From contig SJPJ01000001.1 in NCBI GenBank assembly GCA_007859835.1, forward strand, positions 1,093,703-1,157,702: a stretch of DNA of 64,000 nt. The letters run 5' to 3'. Positions 17,875 to 27,845 of the stretch are shown piece by piece (within the stretch, counting starts at the first letter, position 1; each line of letters starts with the position of its first letter). The notes beneath the pieces were generated by a model, which made no database searches, was not told where the DNA came from, and worked only from the letters and a program-made list of their open reading frames with translations. The DNA comes from Novipirellula herctigrandis. GTDB taxonomy: Bacteria > Planctomycetota > Planctomycetia > Pirellulales > Pirellulaceae. The position numbers were made by a program, and so were the translations under genes.

Positions 17875-19439
17875 AGCGATGTCGATTCTATTGGGGCCAA
17901 GCCATTTTCTTGATGCGCTAACATGATTGATTCAATGGATTGTCGATCGGTTATCCCTGGCATTCCAAAATCGTCTCGGTATCCGAACAATTCCGAAAGA
18001 GTACTCGAACCAAATGTGCCGTTAAGAATCTCAAGATGCTGGCCGCTGATAAGTCCCGGGTGCAGTGCGCCACATGTCCGACTGAGCATCAAAATTTTCT
18101 TTCTCAAATTCACGATATAGTTTGCCAATCGAGCAGCCTTGTCGGTGGGGTCAAGCCCATGCATCAGCCAACGATTTTGCGTTGCCACTCCCGTTGGACA
18201 ATGACCGGTATGACAACGTTGGGCCTGAATACATCCGATCGCCATCATCGGCTCGCGAGCAATCGCAATCATGTCACATCCCAGTGCAAACGCAAACATA
18301 GCAGATTCCGGGAACCCTAATTTTGCTGCCCCAATGAACACGACGTTCTCATGCAAACCCAGCTCAGCAAATTGGCGGTACACACGTGCGAACCCCAACT
18401 TAAATGGTAGCGCGACGTGATCCGAAAAAGCAAGTGGAGCCGCCCCGGAACCTCCTTCGCCGCCATCGATACTAATAAAATCGACCGCTCGATCGGAAGA
18501 CGACATTAAGTCTGCCAACTCGGACCAAAAACTAATTTGCCCAACAGCCGATTTGATGCCGACGGGAAGCCCCGTCTCCTGGGCAAGCCTTTCAACGAAA
18601 TCCAACATCGAATCCGGTCCGTCAAACGCAGAATGCGTCGATGGGCTGACACAGTCTTTTCCAACTGGAACCCCTCGAATCTGACTCACCTCTTTGGACA
18701 CCTTCGAAGCAGGCACGATACCACCAACACCCGCTTTGGCACCTTGGCTAAGTTTAATTTCGATTGCGCGGATGGGATACTTGGAAACACAGTCCTTCAG
18801 CTTCTCGAGATTAAAAGTGCCATTTGCATCGCGACAACCGAAATAGCCGGTTCCGATTTGCCAGATCAACTCACCGCCATGAAGATGATAGGGTGCAATC
18901 CCTCCTTCGCCAGAATTATGTAGACAACCTGCTAGCTTACAACCGCGATTCATCGCCTCCACCGCGGGACCACTTAACGAGCCAAAGCTCATGGCCGAAA
19001 TATTGACGACCGAAGCAGGGCGAAACGCCTTGGTTCGCTGACGATGACCTCCAAGAATTTTGGCACAGGGAATTCGATACCCGGGATCGTACCCCGGCTC
19101 ACCCGCCTTAGGCGAAGGTAATGGAAACGCAGCGTGCTTCAGAATCAAATAGTTGCCCGTCTGCTCCATCTCATTGTCCGATCCAAAGCCAAAGTAACTA
19201 TTCTGCTTCTTCGCCGACGCATAGACCCATCGACGCTGATCACGACTAAATGGTCGCTCCTCGTCGTTGCTGGTGACAATATATTGCCTCAATTCTGGCC
19301 CCACCATTTCCAGTAGATACCGGAAATGACCGATTATTGGAAAGTTCCGTAGAATTGCGTGCTTCCGCTGGACAAGGTCATAGACGACAACGACCAAAAA
19401 AAACACGCCAACGGCAAGGCCTGTCCACCAATACCACAT
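17871..19439 (-). CDS. FMN-binding glutamate-synthase-like membrane-anchored protein
   Basis: This is a 522-residue protein of the FMN-binding glutamate synthase family (the GltB central and FMN domain without the amidotransferase domain). The start is the ATG at 19439, which has a good Shine-Dalgarno (AGGAGAG at 19448-19454) and opens an N-terminal TM anchor (WWTGLAVGVFFLVVVVYDLV). An upstream in-frame start at 19517 would spoil this. The FMN barrel contains SFGSLSGPAVEAMN, a SGEGGIAPYHL stretch, EIKLSQGAKAG, SIDGGEGGSGAAPLAF and a GCDMIAIAREPMM strand. The CIQAQRCHTGHCPTGVATQ segment carries the cysteines expected for the iron-sulfur site. It heads a four-gene operon with a histidine kinase and a response regulator, an unusual partnership. 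Whether it makes glutamate or is a redox oxidoreductase of another kind is open. Confidence 0.88.
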   Translation of the reverse strand: MWYWWTGLAVGVFFLVVVVYDLVQRKHAILRNFPIIGHFRYLLEMVGPELRQYIVTSNDEERPFSRDQRRWVYASAKKQNSYFGFGSDNEMEQTGNYLILKHAAFPLPSPKAGEPGYDPGYRIPCAKILGGHRQRTKAFRPASVVNISAMSFGSLSGPAVEAMNRGCKLAGCLHNSGEGGIAPYHLHGGELIWQIGTGYFGCRDANGTFNLEKLKDCVSKYPIRAIEIKLSQGAKAGVGGIVPASKVSKEVSQIRGVPVGKDCVSPSTHSAFDGPDSMLDFVERLAQETGLPVGIKSAVGQISFWSELADLMSSSDRAVDFISIDGGEGGSGAAPLAFSDHVALPFKLGFARVYRQFAELGLHENVVFIGAAKLGFPESAMFAFALGCDMIAIAREPMMAIGCIQAQRCHTGHCPTGVATQNRWLMHGLDPTDKAARLANYIVNLRKKILMLSRTCGALHPGLISGQHLEILNGTFGSSTLSELFGYRDDFGMPGITDRQSIESIMLAHQENGLAPIESTSL

Positions 19440-20038
19440 TTCTAACTCTCTCCTGTGCGGGGCTTCGTACGTGCAGTGCGTTGTATGTGCAGTGATGCTT
19501 AGTAGAGCTTTTGCCACAAGCCCATGGAAGCCAACAAGATATCAGAGTTTTTCATGGGCGACGAACGCGGCGTGTTCCGTCCACAACGGTCGAAATGGAA
19601 TCTTGGGCAACCGCACTTTGCAACAAAAGCGACGTTTTTCGCGACCAAATGCACCGATTTCCATTCGCGGAGGCTCTCAACCGCACAAGGTATAGTCCCG
19701 TAAAATTCAGCCGCAACGGGTTAGCGTTTGGTTTCCTTCGCAAAACGACCAAGAGCTTCTGGGGCTTCTTTCCATTCCGATTCCGCGTGGTGACTCTCAA
19801 CGCAGGAAATAATCCCAGGGCAAACAAGCCCCAATCGACTCCTTGGCCCGAAGCATGATGCTATAAACGATATTGTTGAGAACGCACGACTGAGAAGAGG
19901 AAAGAGACCCGCGTCACTTTGTCTACTCAAAAACATTCGTTCACGACGTCAAACGGAACATGTGAACGAAGGCTCGATAATTACCAAGGATTGGAAATCA
20001 CTCAACTTAACCTTTCTACCCAACAAGTTGGTCGATCC
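19440..20038. other. Divergent intergenic region between the signalling operon and glgP
   Basis: About 600 bases separate the two divergent transcription units. The Shine-Dalgarno of the glutamate-synthase-like gene is at 19448-19454. A possible longer N-terminus of the phosphorylase could start at a TTG at 19919. Nothing else stands out. Confidence 0.5.
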
Positions 20039-22519
20039 ATGAACTCCTCAAATCCGAACCCGCTTAAGCAATACGAATGCGGTGAGTTCCAATTTCCGCA
20101 CGATGCAAAACATGAATACTATGACCGTCACGTCGTCTTTGATCATGTCGTGTCCATGGATGCGGCGAGCCAACGCGAACGGTTCGAGGCGGTCGCCAGA
20201 TCACTGCGTGACTTGTTGACTCAGCGGTGGCTTTTAACCAAGGAAACGCACGACAAGGAAAACCCTAAACGCGTCTATTACCTTTCCATGGAATACTTAA
20301 TGGGTCGCACCTTGGTGAACAATATCATCAACCTCGGTGTCGACAAGTTTGTTCGCGACGATTTGCGTTCGGATCCACGACAAGATTGGACCGACGTCAT
20401 CGAAACAGAACCCGATGCGGGACTCGGCAATGGCGGGCTGGGGCGTCTTGCTGCCTGTTTTGTCGATTCGCTTGCTACGCTTCAGATTCCCGCGATCGGT
20501 TATGGCTTGCGGTATGAGTATGGCATCTTCAAACAAACCATTAACTATGGTTTTCAAATAGAACAACCGGACCACTGGTTGGCTCGGCCTGATCCTTGGG
20601 AAGTAACTCGGCGTAGTGAAACGGTTCAAGTGCCGGTGGGGTGTCGCTTTGGCATGGAGAAGGGAGTCCTCGTTACGATCCCAGGACACGAATCAAAACT
20701 ACTCGGTGTCCCTTATGATCGCCCCGTCGTTGGTTATGGAGGTCGAACGATCAATACACTGCGTCTGTGGGGCGCTGCAACACCCGATTTTTTTGACTTC
20801 GGCGAATTCAGCTCAGGTGATTTTGTTGGTGCAATCGTCGATCGACTGCTTGCCGAAACCGTGACGCGCGTACTGTATCCAAGTGACACGACCTTAGCGG
20901 GGCAGGTATTGCGGTTCGTTCAAGAGTATTTCCTCGTATGCTGTTCGCTCGCCGACATTGTTGCGCGTTATGAGAAGTCCAATAAGGATTGGCAGCATTT
21001 GCCAGACAAAGTAGCAATCCAATTGAATGATACGCATCCTGCAATGGCCGTCGCAGAAATGATGCGAATTTTGTTGGATCATGCCAACTTAAGCTGGGAC
21101 GAAGCATGGGATTTGTCGCTTCGCACGCTGGCGTATACGAATCATACGCTACTGCCCGAGGCACTCGAAAAATGGCCCGTTCGATTTTTTGAATTGATTT
21201 GCCCACGATTGCTGGAGATCATTTACGAAATCAATCGCCGGTTTCTCGACGATGTAGAAAAGTCGCACCCGAGTGACGAAAACCGTGCAACGCGAATGAG
21301 CATTGTCGAAGAGGGACCCGCTCGCCAAATCCGGATGGCTAACCTCGCGATCATTGGCACGCACAGCACCAACGGTGTCGCCAAAATTCATTCGGATCTC
21401 TTGCGCAGTCGAGTCGTTCATGATTTTGCCGAAATGTACCCCGAGCGATTCAATAACAAGACCAACGGAGTCACGCCGAGACGCTGGATCAAGCTAGCCA
21501 ACCCAGACCAATCCGCCCTCATCAGTGAAGCGATCGGTGACAAATGGGTAACCGACCTCACGGAGTTCCGCCGCCTTTTGCCATTGGTCAATGACTCCGA
21601 TTTCATCGCTCGTTTTCGCAAGACGAAGCAAGTCTCGAAAGAACGATTTGCCTCGTGGTTGAAGTCAGCCCTGGGGCATGAGGTTGACCCAAAGTCGATT
21701 TTCGATAGCCAAATCAAACGAATCCACGAGTACAAGCGTCAACTTCTCAATGCGATTCACATCGTCGTTTTGTACAACCGCCTTCGCTCGAATCCGGAAA
21801 CGAAGATGCCACCGCGTACGTTTTTCTTCGCCGGCAAAGCGGCTCCCTCGTATCGCTTAGCGAAACTTACCATCAAGCTGATCAACAATATCGCTCGAAA
21901 GATCGACGCCGATCCTGTTTGCCACGGACGAATCAAGGTGGTCTTTCTGCCGAACTACAACGTGTCACTCGCCGAGCGGTTGATCCCTGCCAGCGATCTT
22001 TCTGAACAAATATCGACAGCGGGCTATGAAGCCAGTGGAACCGGCAACATCAAATTCATGATGAATGGGGCTCTGACGATCGGTACGCGTGATGGAGCGA
22101 CGATTGAAATGGCAGAGGAAGCTGGCGAAGAAAACTTTTTCTTGTTCGGTTTGACGGCGGAACAAGTTGTTTCAACGCGTGGTTGGTACAAACCAATCTG
22201 GCATTACGAGAACGAACCAGAAACACGAGCCGCACTTGACGCCATCTTCAATGATCACTTTAGCAAAGATGAGCCTGGAATATTCGAACCGATTCGCGAA
22301 TCGCTTCTGCTGAAAGGCGATTTCTTCATGCACCTTGCTGATTTGAGCTCTTATACACAAACTCAGCAGCAAGTTGGCCAGTTGTATGCGGACTCCGATG
22401 CTTGGACTCGCAGAGCACTCATCAATGTTGCTACGTCAGGAAAGTTCTCGAGCGATAGAACGATTTCCGAATACGCCGCCGACATCTGGGACGCCAAACC
22501 ATGCCCCATAAGTCATTAG
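20039..22519 (+). CDS. glgP: Glycogen/starch phosphorylase
   Basis: This enzyme phosphorolyses alpha-1,4-glucan to glucose 1-phosphate using pyridoxal phosphate in the cytosol. The open frame of 866 codons begins with a TTG at 19919. I prefer the ATG at 20039, giving 826 residues, which matches the usual bacterial length of about 815-840. Diagnostic stretches are RVYYLSMEYLMGRTL, EPDAGLGNGGLGRLAACF, QLNDTHPAMAVAEMMR, NKTNGVTPRRW, RIHEYKRQLLN, VFLPNYNVSLAERLIP and the PLP-lysine region EASGTGNIKFMMNGALTIGT. All look intact. Typical enzymes have GTSNMK at the PLP site where this has GTGNIK, a conservative variant. It is a monocistronic gene with no other glycogen genes in the window. Confidence 0.96.
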   Translation: MNSSNPNPLKQYECGEFQFPHDAKHEYYDRHVVFDHVVSMDAASQRERFEAVARSLRDLLTQRWLLTKETHDKENPKRVYYLSMEYLMGRTLVNNIINLGVDKFVRDDLRSDPRQDWTDVIETEPDAGLGNGGLGRLAACFVDSLATLQIPAIGYGLRYEYGIFKQTINYGFQIEQPDHWLARPDPWEVTRRSETVQVPVGCRFGMEKGVLVTIPGHESKLLGVPYDRPVVGYGGRTINTLRLWGAATPDFFDFGEFSSGDFVGAIVDRLLAETVTRVLYPSDTTLAGQVLRFVQEYFLVCCSLADIVARYEKSNKDWQHLPDKVAIQLNDTHPAMAVAEMMRILLDHANLSWDEAWDLSLRTLAYTNHTLLPEALEKWPVRFFELICPRLLEIIYEINRRFLDDVEKSHPSDENRATRMSIVEEGPARQIRMANLAIIGTHSTNGVAKIHSDLLRSRVVHDFAEMYPERFNNKTNGVTPRRWIKLANPDQSALISEAIGDKWVTDLTEFRRLLPLVNDSDFIARFRKTKQVSKERFASWLKSALGHEVDPKSIFDSQIKRIHEYKRQLLNAIHIVVLYNRLRSNPETKMPPRTFFFAGKAAPSYRLAKLTIKLINNIARKIDADPVCHGRIKVVFLPNYNVSLAERLIPASDLSEQISTAGYEASGTGNIKFMMNGALTIGTRDGATIEMAEEAGEENFFLFGLTAEQVVSTRGWYKPIWHYENEPETRAALDAIFNDHFSKDEPGIFEPIRESLLLKGDFFMHLADLSSYTQTQQQVGQLYADSDAWTRRALINVATSGKFSSDRTISEYAADIWDAKPCPISH

Positions 22520-22568
22520 ACATAAGGCATAGGCAGCCATGCTGCGACGAGAGCAAATCGCGACAAGA

Positions 22569-22937
22569 CTACTTGTCCTTCTGCATACGCTCGAGCTCTT
22601 CCCAACGGTGGGCCGTCGCATCCGCTAAGGCACGCGTCGCAATCGCAACAACTAAACCGGTGAAGACAACCCCAATCAATCCAACCAACACACTCAGAAT
22701 GCGTCCTCCGAGTGTCACAGGAACGATATCCCCATAGCCAACGGACAAACCGGTCACGAACGCAAAGTAAATCGCCTCCCCCAAATCCATCCGTTCGATG
22801 TAGGAGATAGCAATGCCACACAGCATGATGATCAACAGCAAACCAAACAAGACTTCGCGTACGTAGACGGTATAGCGAAACAGATACCGACTAAAAATCA
22901 CAAAGTTCTTCAGACGAGGCTTCTTACGTTCAGGCAT
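22569..22937 (-). CDS. Two-TM potassium channel (ion_trans_2 type)
   Basis: This 122-residue inner-membrane protein has two TM helices (about 27-45 and 78-102) around a pore loop. The selectivity filter SVGYGD (residues 65-70) follows FAFVTGL, the hallmark of potassium channels. The N-terminus is short and basic and the C-terminus ends in a charged helix; there is no RCK or cyclic-nucleotide domain, so gating input is not evident. The gene is convergent with glgP and divergent from the AI-2E permease gene. It is normal length for the minimal bacterial two-TM class. Confidence 0.88.
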   Translation of the reverse strand: MPERKKPRLKNFVIFSRYLFRYTVYVREVLFGLLLIIMLCGIAISYIERMDLGEAIYFAFVTGLSVGYGDIVPVTLGGRILSVLVGLIGVVFTGLVVAIATRALADATAHRWEELERMQKDK

Positions 22938-23115
22938 AACTCAAACACGAAGTGGACAATAATGTTAGGGTCAGACATTCGACACCGCATTGTACAGTCT
23001 TACGGTGATTCGAAATCGGTACAATGCGATTCAAGATGCCTCGTCGCCATACAAAACCGTGATGCAACCACTCAGGTTGTCGAAAACAATGGCGTAGCCC
23101 AACTCGGATAACGCA

Positions 23116-24231
23116 ATGGAATCCCAAAAATCTTACCCAAGTATCGAGACGGTTTGTTTGGCTGTGATTGCCACCGCAGTTTCGACTTACATGATCTATT
23201 GGCTACGGCCCGTGTTGGTGCCGTTTGTGGTCGCGTTGTTTGTGGTCAGCGGGATCACCCCACTGCTGGAAACACTTGAAAAACGACTGGGCGTGAATCG
23301 TCTGATCGCTGCTGCGATTACGTTTCTTTTAGGTCTTGCGATGATGGTAGTACTAGGCCTGTGCTTGTGGCTCTCTGTTGTTCAAATGGCTGATAAGGGA
23401 GACGCGTACCGAAATCGGGTTAACGAACTGATTGTTTCGATTGAAAAGCAGATCGAACTGACCTTTGCCAAACCCAATTGGGCCGAAATCGAAGAGACAG
23501 GCTCGGAAGCTAACAGCGAACGTTTGCCAAACCAAACGTCGGTGCACATCGAAAAACCAAAAGGACGACCTATCGGTCAGTCGCTTGAAAATCTGCAGCA
23601 GACCGTTGATGAGTTCCTGCGAAATGGATTAGCTCGGTTGTCGTCTGAGTTATTCAACTTGGCGACGACCAGTGTGGTCGTGCTGATCTACGTTTTCTTT
23701 CTGTTACTCGGATCTGCGGATGTGCATCGAACGAGTGCTCCGATCCATCGAATCAATACACAAGTGCGTTCGTACCTGTCTCTTAAAACCATCATCTCGA
23801 TCATTACCGGTGGCGTTTTTGGGATAACACTCTGGCTATTCGGCGTTCCTATGTCGCTAACGTTCGGCGTGTTGGCGTTCCTGTTGAATTACATCCCGAA
23901 CGTGGGACCGATTGTTGCCACGTTGCTGCCCATTCCGTTTATTCTGCTGCATCCCGACGGAACCTTCGGCTGGATGTTCGCGGCTATTGGAACGACTTCC
24001 GCGATACAAATCCTTAGTGGCAATCTAATCGAGCCAAAACTAATGGGTAAATCCTCTGACCTGCACCCTGTGGTGATTTTGTTCGCGTTGATGTTTTGGG
24101 GAATGATGTGGGGCATTACCGGTATGTTTTTAGCAACACCGATCACCGCCGGAATCAAAATCGCGTTGGAAAGCTTTCAAGCCACTAAACCGATTTCCAG
24201 CATGCTCGCCGGACGATGGGGTGACACTTAA
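23116..24231 (+). CDS. AI-2E family transporter (PerM/YdiK type permease)
   Basis: This 371-residue polytopic membrane protein belongs to the AI-2E/PerM family. TM helices are visible at about 12-30, 33-48, 60-85, 190-212 (VVVLIYVFFLLLG), 235-260, 265-300 (LLNYIPNVGPIVATLLPIP, the conserved family signature) and 315-355. LSGNLIEPKLMGKSSDLHPVVILFAL is the second signature, and it ends with MFLATPITAGIKI. A polar cytosolic or periplasmic loop of about 100 residues sits between the first and second helix groups, as usual. The substrate in planctomycetes is unknown; members range from autoinducer-2 export to ion antiport. There is no operon partner. Confidence 0.92.
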   Translation: MESQKSYPSIETVCLAVIATAVSTYMIYWLRPVLVPFVVALFVVSGITPLLETLEKRLGVNRLIAAAITFLLGLAMMVVLGLCLWLSVVQMADKGDAYRNRVNELIVSIEKQIELTFAKPNWAEIEETGSEANSERLPNQTSVHIEKPKGRPIGQSLENLQQTVDEFLRNGLARLSSELFNLATTSVVVLIYVFFLLLGSADVHRTSAPIHRINTQVRSYLSLKTIISIITGGVFGITLWLFGVPMSLTFGVLAFLLNYIPNVGPIVATLLPIPFILLHPDGTFGWMFAAIGTTSAIQILSGNLIEPKLMGKSSDLHPVVILFALMFWGMMWGITGMFLATPITAGIKIALESFQATKPISSMLAGRWGDT

Positions 24232-24748
24232 CGGAACGCACGACTTAGGCTCAGGAGGTCTCGAGCATAGGAAGGTCGATCGTGGATTGCCATAATCTCG
24301 CCCCCCCTTTCAGCGAATTCACGCCACCCCTGCGGAGCGTTAACGCTGTTCGTGCTTTTTCAAACACTTCGCCTGAGCTCCACTATTCCAGTCAGGACGT
24401 GACCTACACCGGTGTAGAGAAATCACTACAGCCCTGACAGTCGTTAGCGATGCCCGGAAACCGTTCACCATCTGCCAAAAAGTGGGGCTCAATCAGCGGC
24501 ACGGATAGATTGCGACCAAGTATTTACTGAATTGGTAGCTTTCTCCAATTCCTCACACAGCGGAGCGAGCAAGTCAAAAGTTGGCCCAAGCCAAGGTGGA
24601 AGCCTTTCGATCCGCAGAAAGCTCACGATCCATACAATCCCAAACGAACGATGCGGCCCCCAAAATCAGATTGCACCGTAAACCAATAGCGGTCACTTGG
24701 GCAATTGAACGACCAACCGCCTCACGGGCGGCAAAGAACTACGACAAC
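24232..24748. other. Intergenic region upstream of the GGDEF-EAL gene
   Basis: About 350-517 bases depending on which start the next gene uses. It is GC-typical with no clear ORF; a poly-C stretch and short palindromic bits are seen but no convincing terminator or RNA. Confidence 0.45.
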
Positions 24749-27442
24749 ATGATCCAAAACGACGAAGCCATACACAGCGATCCGACGGACCCTGAAGGGC
24801 CGCACGGGACTGCTGCGTCTGCTCCGTTAACGGTGCCGAACTCACTTCTGACACTTGACGAGCCTTCATGCCGAACACAGTTACATTCGATTGCTGAGTT
24901 TGTACCGATCGGAATCTTCAAGTGTGATGCGAGCGGTGCGAACGTCTATACGAATCACGCTTGGCAACAAATTTCCGGCATGACGTCGCAGCAGACGCTT
25001 GGCAGCGGTTGGCTAGAGTGCATACATCCTGAGGATCTTTCCAAAGTGATGGATCAATGGAACCGCTACTTTTTAGCCGGTTCTGAGTATCAAATGGAGT
25101 TTCGCATCCGGCGACCCGATGGCGAGATTCGCCATCTCAGCGCCCGCGCACGACCGGTTACGACCGATCAATTCCACGATGGCGGATACATTGGCTATAT
25201 CGAGGACGTCACGGAACGTCGAGCATTGGAGTTGGAACGCAATGAACACAGCGTGATCCTCGAACGCAGCCTCAATGAAATCTTCATTTTTGATGCCGAG
25301 ACGTTGCTGTTCCAATTCGTAAACGAGGGCGCTCGACGCAATCTCGGTTATGCCATGAGCGAACTGCGTCAAATGACGCCCGTCGATATCAAACCAACAT
25401 TCGACTTGTTGGATTTCGAAAAGTCGATCGAACCTCTGCGCAATAAAACCAAGGACTTCCTCGTTTTTCAAACCGTTCACCGTCGAGCAAACGGGACCGA
25501 CTACGACGTCGAAGTACGATTGCAAATGTCGATGATGGCGGATCGCCCAGTCTTCTTGGCGATCATCATGGATATCACCGAACGGCTTGCCAAAGAAGCG
25601 GAAGCCGCAAAGGCAAACGCATTGCAGCGAGCAATTTTTGATTCTGCGGCATACGCCATCATCGCTACGACACCTTCTGGGACCATCACGAACTTCAACC
25701 CAGCCGCTGAACGTTTGCTCGGATACACTTCGGAGGAATTGGTCGACCAGCACACGCCTGCGATTTTCCACCTTGAATCCGAAGTCGCGGCTCGGGCAAA
25801 AACTTTCAGCAACGATTTGCAAATCGACCTAGAGCCAGGTTTCGATGTTTTCGTTTGCAAAACCAATTTGGGTTTGCCTAACGAACTTGAATGGACGTAC
25901 GTCCGAAAAGATGGCTCCCATGTGTTAGTGATGTTGGGAGTCACAGCCCTCCGAGACAATAACGGCGAAATCACGGGCTACCTTGGGATCGCTAAAGACA
26001 TCACGCGACAAAAGCACTACGAAGAGAAACTCGCTGCAGCGGCAGTCACCGATTCTTTGACAGGCCTTCCTAATCGCGTCCTGCTACTGGACCATTTGCG
26101 GGGGGCAATCATTCGATCAAAAAAACGCGGAACAAAGTTCTCTTGCCTATTTTTAGATTTCGACCGTTTCAAGTCAGTTAACGACAGTTGGGGCCATGAT
26201 GTCGGCGACGAACTACTTCGACAAATAGCAGATCGGTTGCGTACCGAGGGCGAGGTGAATGATCCCGCTGCATCGTACTACGTAAGCGTCATCGCACGCC
26301 TTGGTGGCGATGAATTTGTCGTGGTACTTGAGGACTTGGATCAAGCGGAAGACTCCGCCACTTTCGCGGAAAAGCTGCAACAGAGATTCGCTGAGCCGTA
26401 TCAATTGGGAGCTCAACAGTTTTTCTCGACAGCCAGTATCGGAATCGTCAACGGACCTTCGACTTATGATCGCGGTGAAGACATTTTGCGGGATGCTGAT
26501 ACCGCGATGTACGAAGCCAAACGTGCGGGTAGGGCACAGCATGTCATCTTTGATGACAAAATGCATACCCAAGTCCATCGTCGCATGCAGTTGGAGAATG
26601 AACTGCGTGACGCGATCGGAACCGACCAACTGTCACTACACTATCAACCTATCGTTTCGTTGGTCACCGGCGAAATAACCGCAGTCGAAGCGTTACTGCG
26701 ATGGCAGCATCCGAAATTTGGATCGATCAGTCCAGCTGAATTCATTCCAATCGCCCAAGAATCGGACATGATCCTACGTCTTGGTGAGTGGGTGCTATCG
26801 ACGGGATGCCAACAGTGTGCTGATTGGCAGAAAACACTAGGCAGTGTCGCACCGCGGCAAATCAACATCAATCTGGCTCGCAAACAATTCGAAGACCCGA
26901 ATCTCCCGAACGACATTTCGAGTGTACTCCGAAAGACCGGTTTACCAGCCGAATTCCTTCAACTGGAAGTGACTGAAGAATCATTTGCATTGAACGTCAA
27001 TGAAGCAGCTCGCACAATGAGATCGATACGAGAGTTGGGAGTCACACTTGCCATCGACGATTTTGGCTCAGGCACAGCTTCTTTTGCCGCACTCAATCAA
27101 TTTCCTGTCGATGTATTGAAGGTGGATCGCTCTCTAATCGATAACATCGAAGACTCGACCGGCGAAGCCGCCCTACTGCATGGGTTAGTAGTGATGGTCC
27201 GCAACCTTGGTATTAAATTAGTTGCCGAGGGAGTGGAAACCTTCGAGCAGCTAAAGGCATTGCAGGAACTCGGCTGCGAATCAATGCAGGGTTATTATTT
27301 TGCTCGACCAATGCCTGTCGAAAACCTGGAACACTTCCTAAAAACAAATATGGGATTACAGGCCTGCACGACGGGCGCGATGGCCTTTGCTAATGGCTGG
27401 GCGCAGAAGATGACCTACATGGTTCCTTTCTCATCGATGTAA
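24749..27442 (+). CDS. PAS-PAS-PAS-GGDEF-EAL cyclic-di-GMP signalling protein
   Basis: This soluble bifunctional cyclic-di-GMP enzyme is about 897 residues from the ATG at 24749; the frame is open from a TTG at 24581, but the leader is polar and non-conserved. In order (numbered from the TTG): PAS 1 at about 95-215, ending YIEDVTERR; PAS 2 at about 225-335, ending IIMDITERL; PAS 3 at about 345-480, ending IAKDITRQ. The GGDEF domain at about 490-660 has SLTGLPNR, DFDRFKSVND and an intact GGDEF active site with ARLGGDEF. The EAL domain at about 680-925 has EALLRW, LEVTEESF, DDFGSG, KVDRSL, AEGVE and QGYYFARP. Both catalytic motifs look intact, so both synthesis and breakdown of cyclic-di-GMP are possible. 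No TM helix is present, so the signal is cytosolic, perhaps redox, gas or ligand through PAS. Confidence 0.94.
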   Translation: MIQNDEAIHSDPTDPEGPHGTAASAPLTVPNSLLTLDEPSCRTQLHSIAEFVPIGIFKCDASGANVYTNHAWQQISGMTSQQTLGSGWLECIHPEDLSKVMDQWNRYFLAGSEYQMEFRIRRPDGEIRHLSARARPVTTDQFHDGGYIGYIEDVTERRALELERNEHSVILERSLNEIFIFDAETLLFQFVNEGARRNLGYAMSELRQMTPVDIKPTFDLLDFEKSIEPLRNKTKDFLVFQTVHRRANGTDYDVEVRLQMSMMADRPVFLAIIMDITERLAKEAEAAKANALQRAIFDSAAYAIIATTPSGTITNFNPAAERLLGYTSEELVDQHTPAIFHLESEVAARAKTFSNDLQIDLEPGFDVFVCKTNLGLPNELEWTYVRKDGSHVLVMLGVTALRDNNGEITGYLGIAKDITRQKHYEEKLAAAAVTDSLTGLPNRVLLLDHLRGAIIRSKKRGTKFSCLFLDFDRFKSVNDSWGHDVGDELLRQIADRLRTEGEVNDPAASYYVSVIARLGGDEFVVVLEDLDQAEDSATFAEKLQQRFAEPYQLGAQQFFSTASIGIVNGPSTYDRGEDILRDADTAMYEAKRAGRAQHVIFDDKMHTQVHRRMQLENELRDAIGTDQLSLHYQPIVSLVTGEITAVEALLRWQHPKFGSISPAEFIPIAQESDMILRLGEWVLSTGCQQCADWQKTLGSVAPRQININLARKQFEDPNLPNDISSVLRKTGLPAEFLQLEVTEESFALNVNEAARTMRSIRELGVTLAIDDFGSGTASFAALNQFPVDVLKVDRSLIDNIEDSTGEAALLHGLVVMVRNLGIKLVAEGVETFEQLKALQELGCESMQGYYFARPMPVENLEHFLKTNMGLQACTTGAMAFANGWAQKMTYMVPFSSM

Positions 27443-27535
27443 GTAACCATAGAAAATCCCGGCGACTCAGCGTAGCGTCGGACTTTCCATAAGGATCTCG
27501 GAAACAGCGAGTTGCACCGAGCCCAACAATCGCCC

Positions 27536-27841
27536 GTGCACCGCATGCCCCAAGCATCTGGGCTAGGCCTAACACGCTTCACCGACAATTGTCGCCAGCT
27601 GACCAATTCGACTCCGATGCAACATCTTAATCGATTGCGGATTGAAGCTGCCGCCGAGATCATCTTGTCCGATCAATGACTCTCCAACACGGAGCTATCA
27701 CGCTCTTGTGGATTCCGCTTTGCTCAGTATCGTGCGACTGCGTTTCGAAAACAGATGGCTGTGCGCCTCATCCGTTCCGCAATAGAAATCGCGACGGAAA
27801 TGAGAAGGCATAGCCAAGCAATACCTACCTATCCGTATTGA
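27536..27841 (+). pseudogene. Remnant of an AraC-family regulator DNA-binding domain
   Basis: In the frame through 27536 the sequence reads GLTRFTDNCRQLTNSTP then MQHLNRLRIEAAAEIIL. It hits a TGA at 27677-27679 and continues in the same frame as NTELSRSCGFRFAQYRATAF followed by RKQM, ending at a TGA at 27839-27841. This matches the two helix-turn-helix units of AraC/XylS regulators in order and spacing: first recognition helix, P-x-x-H-L-N-R-L-R-I-E-x-A linker, second GF-x-x-x-Q-Y-x-x-x-F-R-K motif. The in-frame stop and missing N-terminal domain make it a pseudogene. The remnant lies just after the GGDEF-EAL gene and may once have regulated sugar genes. Confidence 0.7.
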
Positions 27842-27845
27842 AAAT

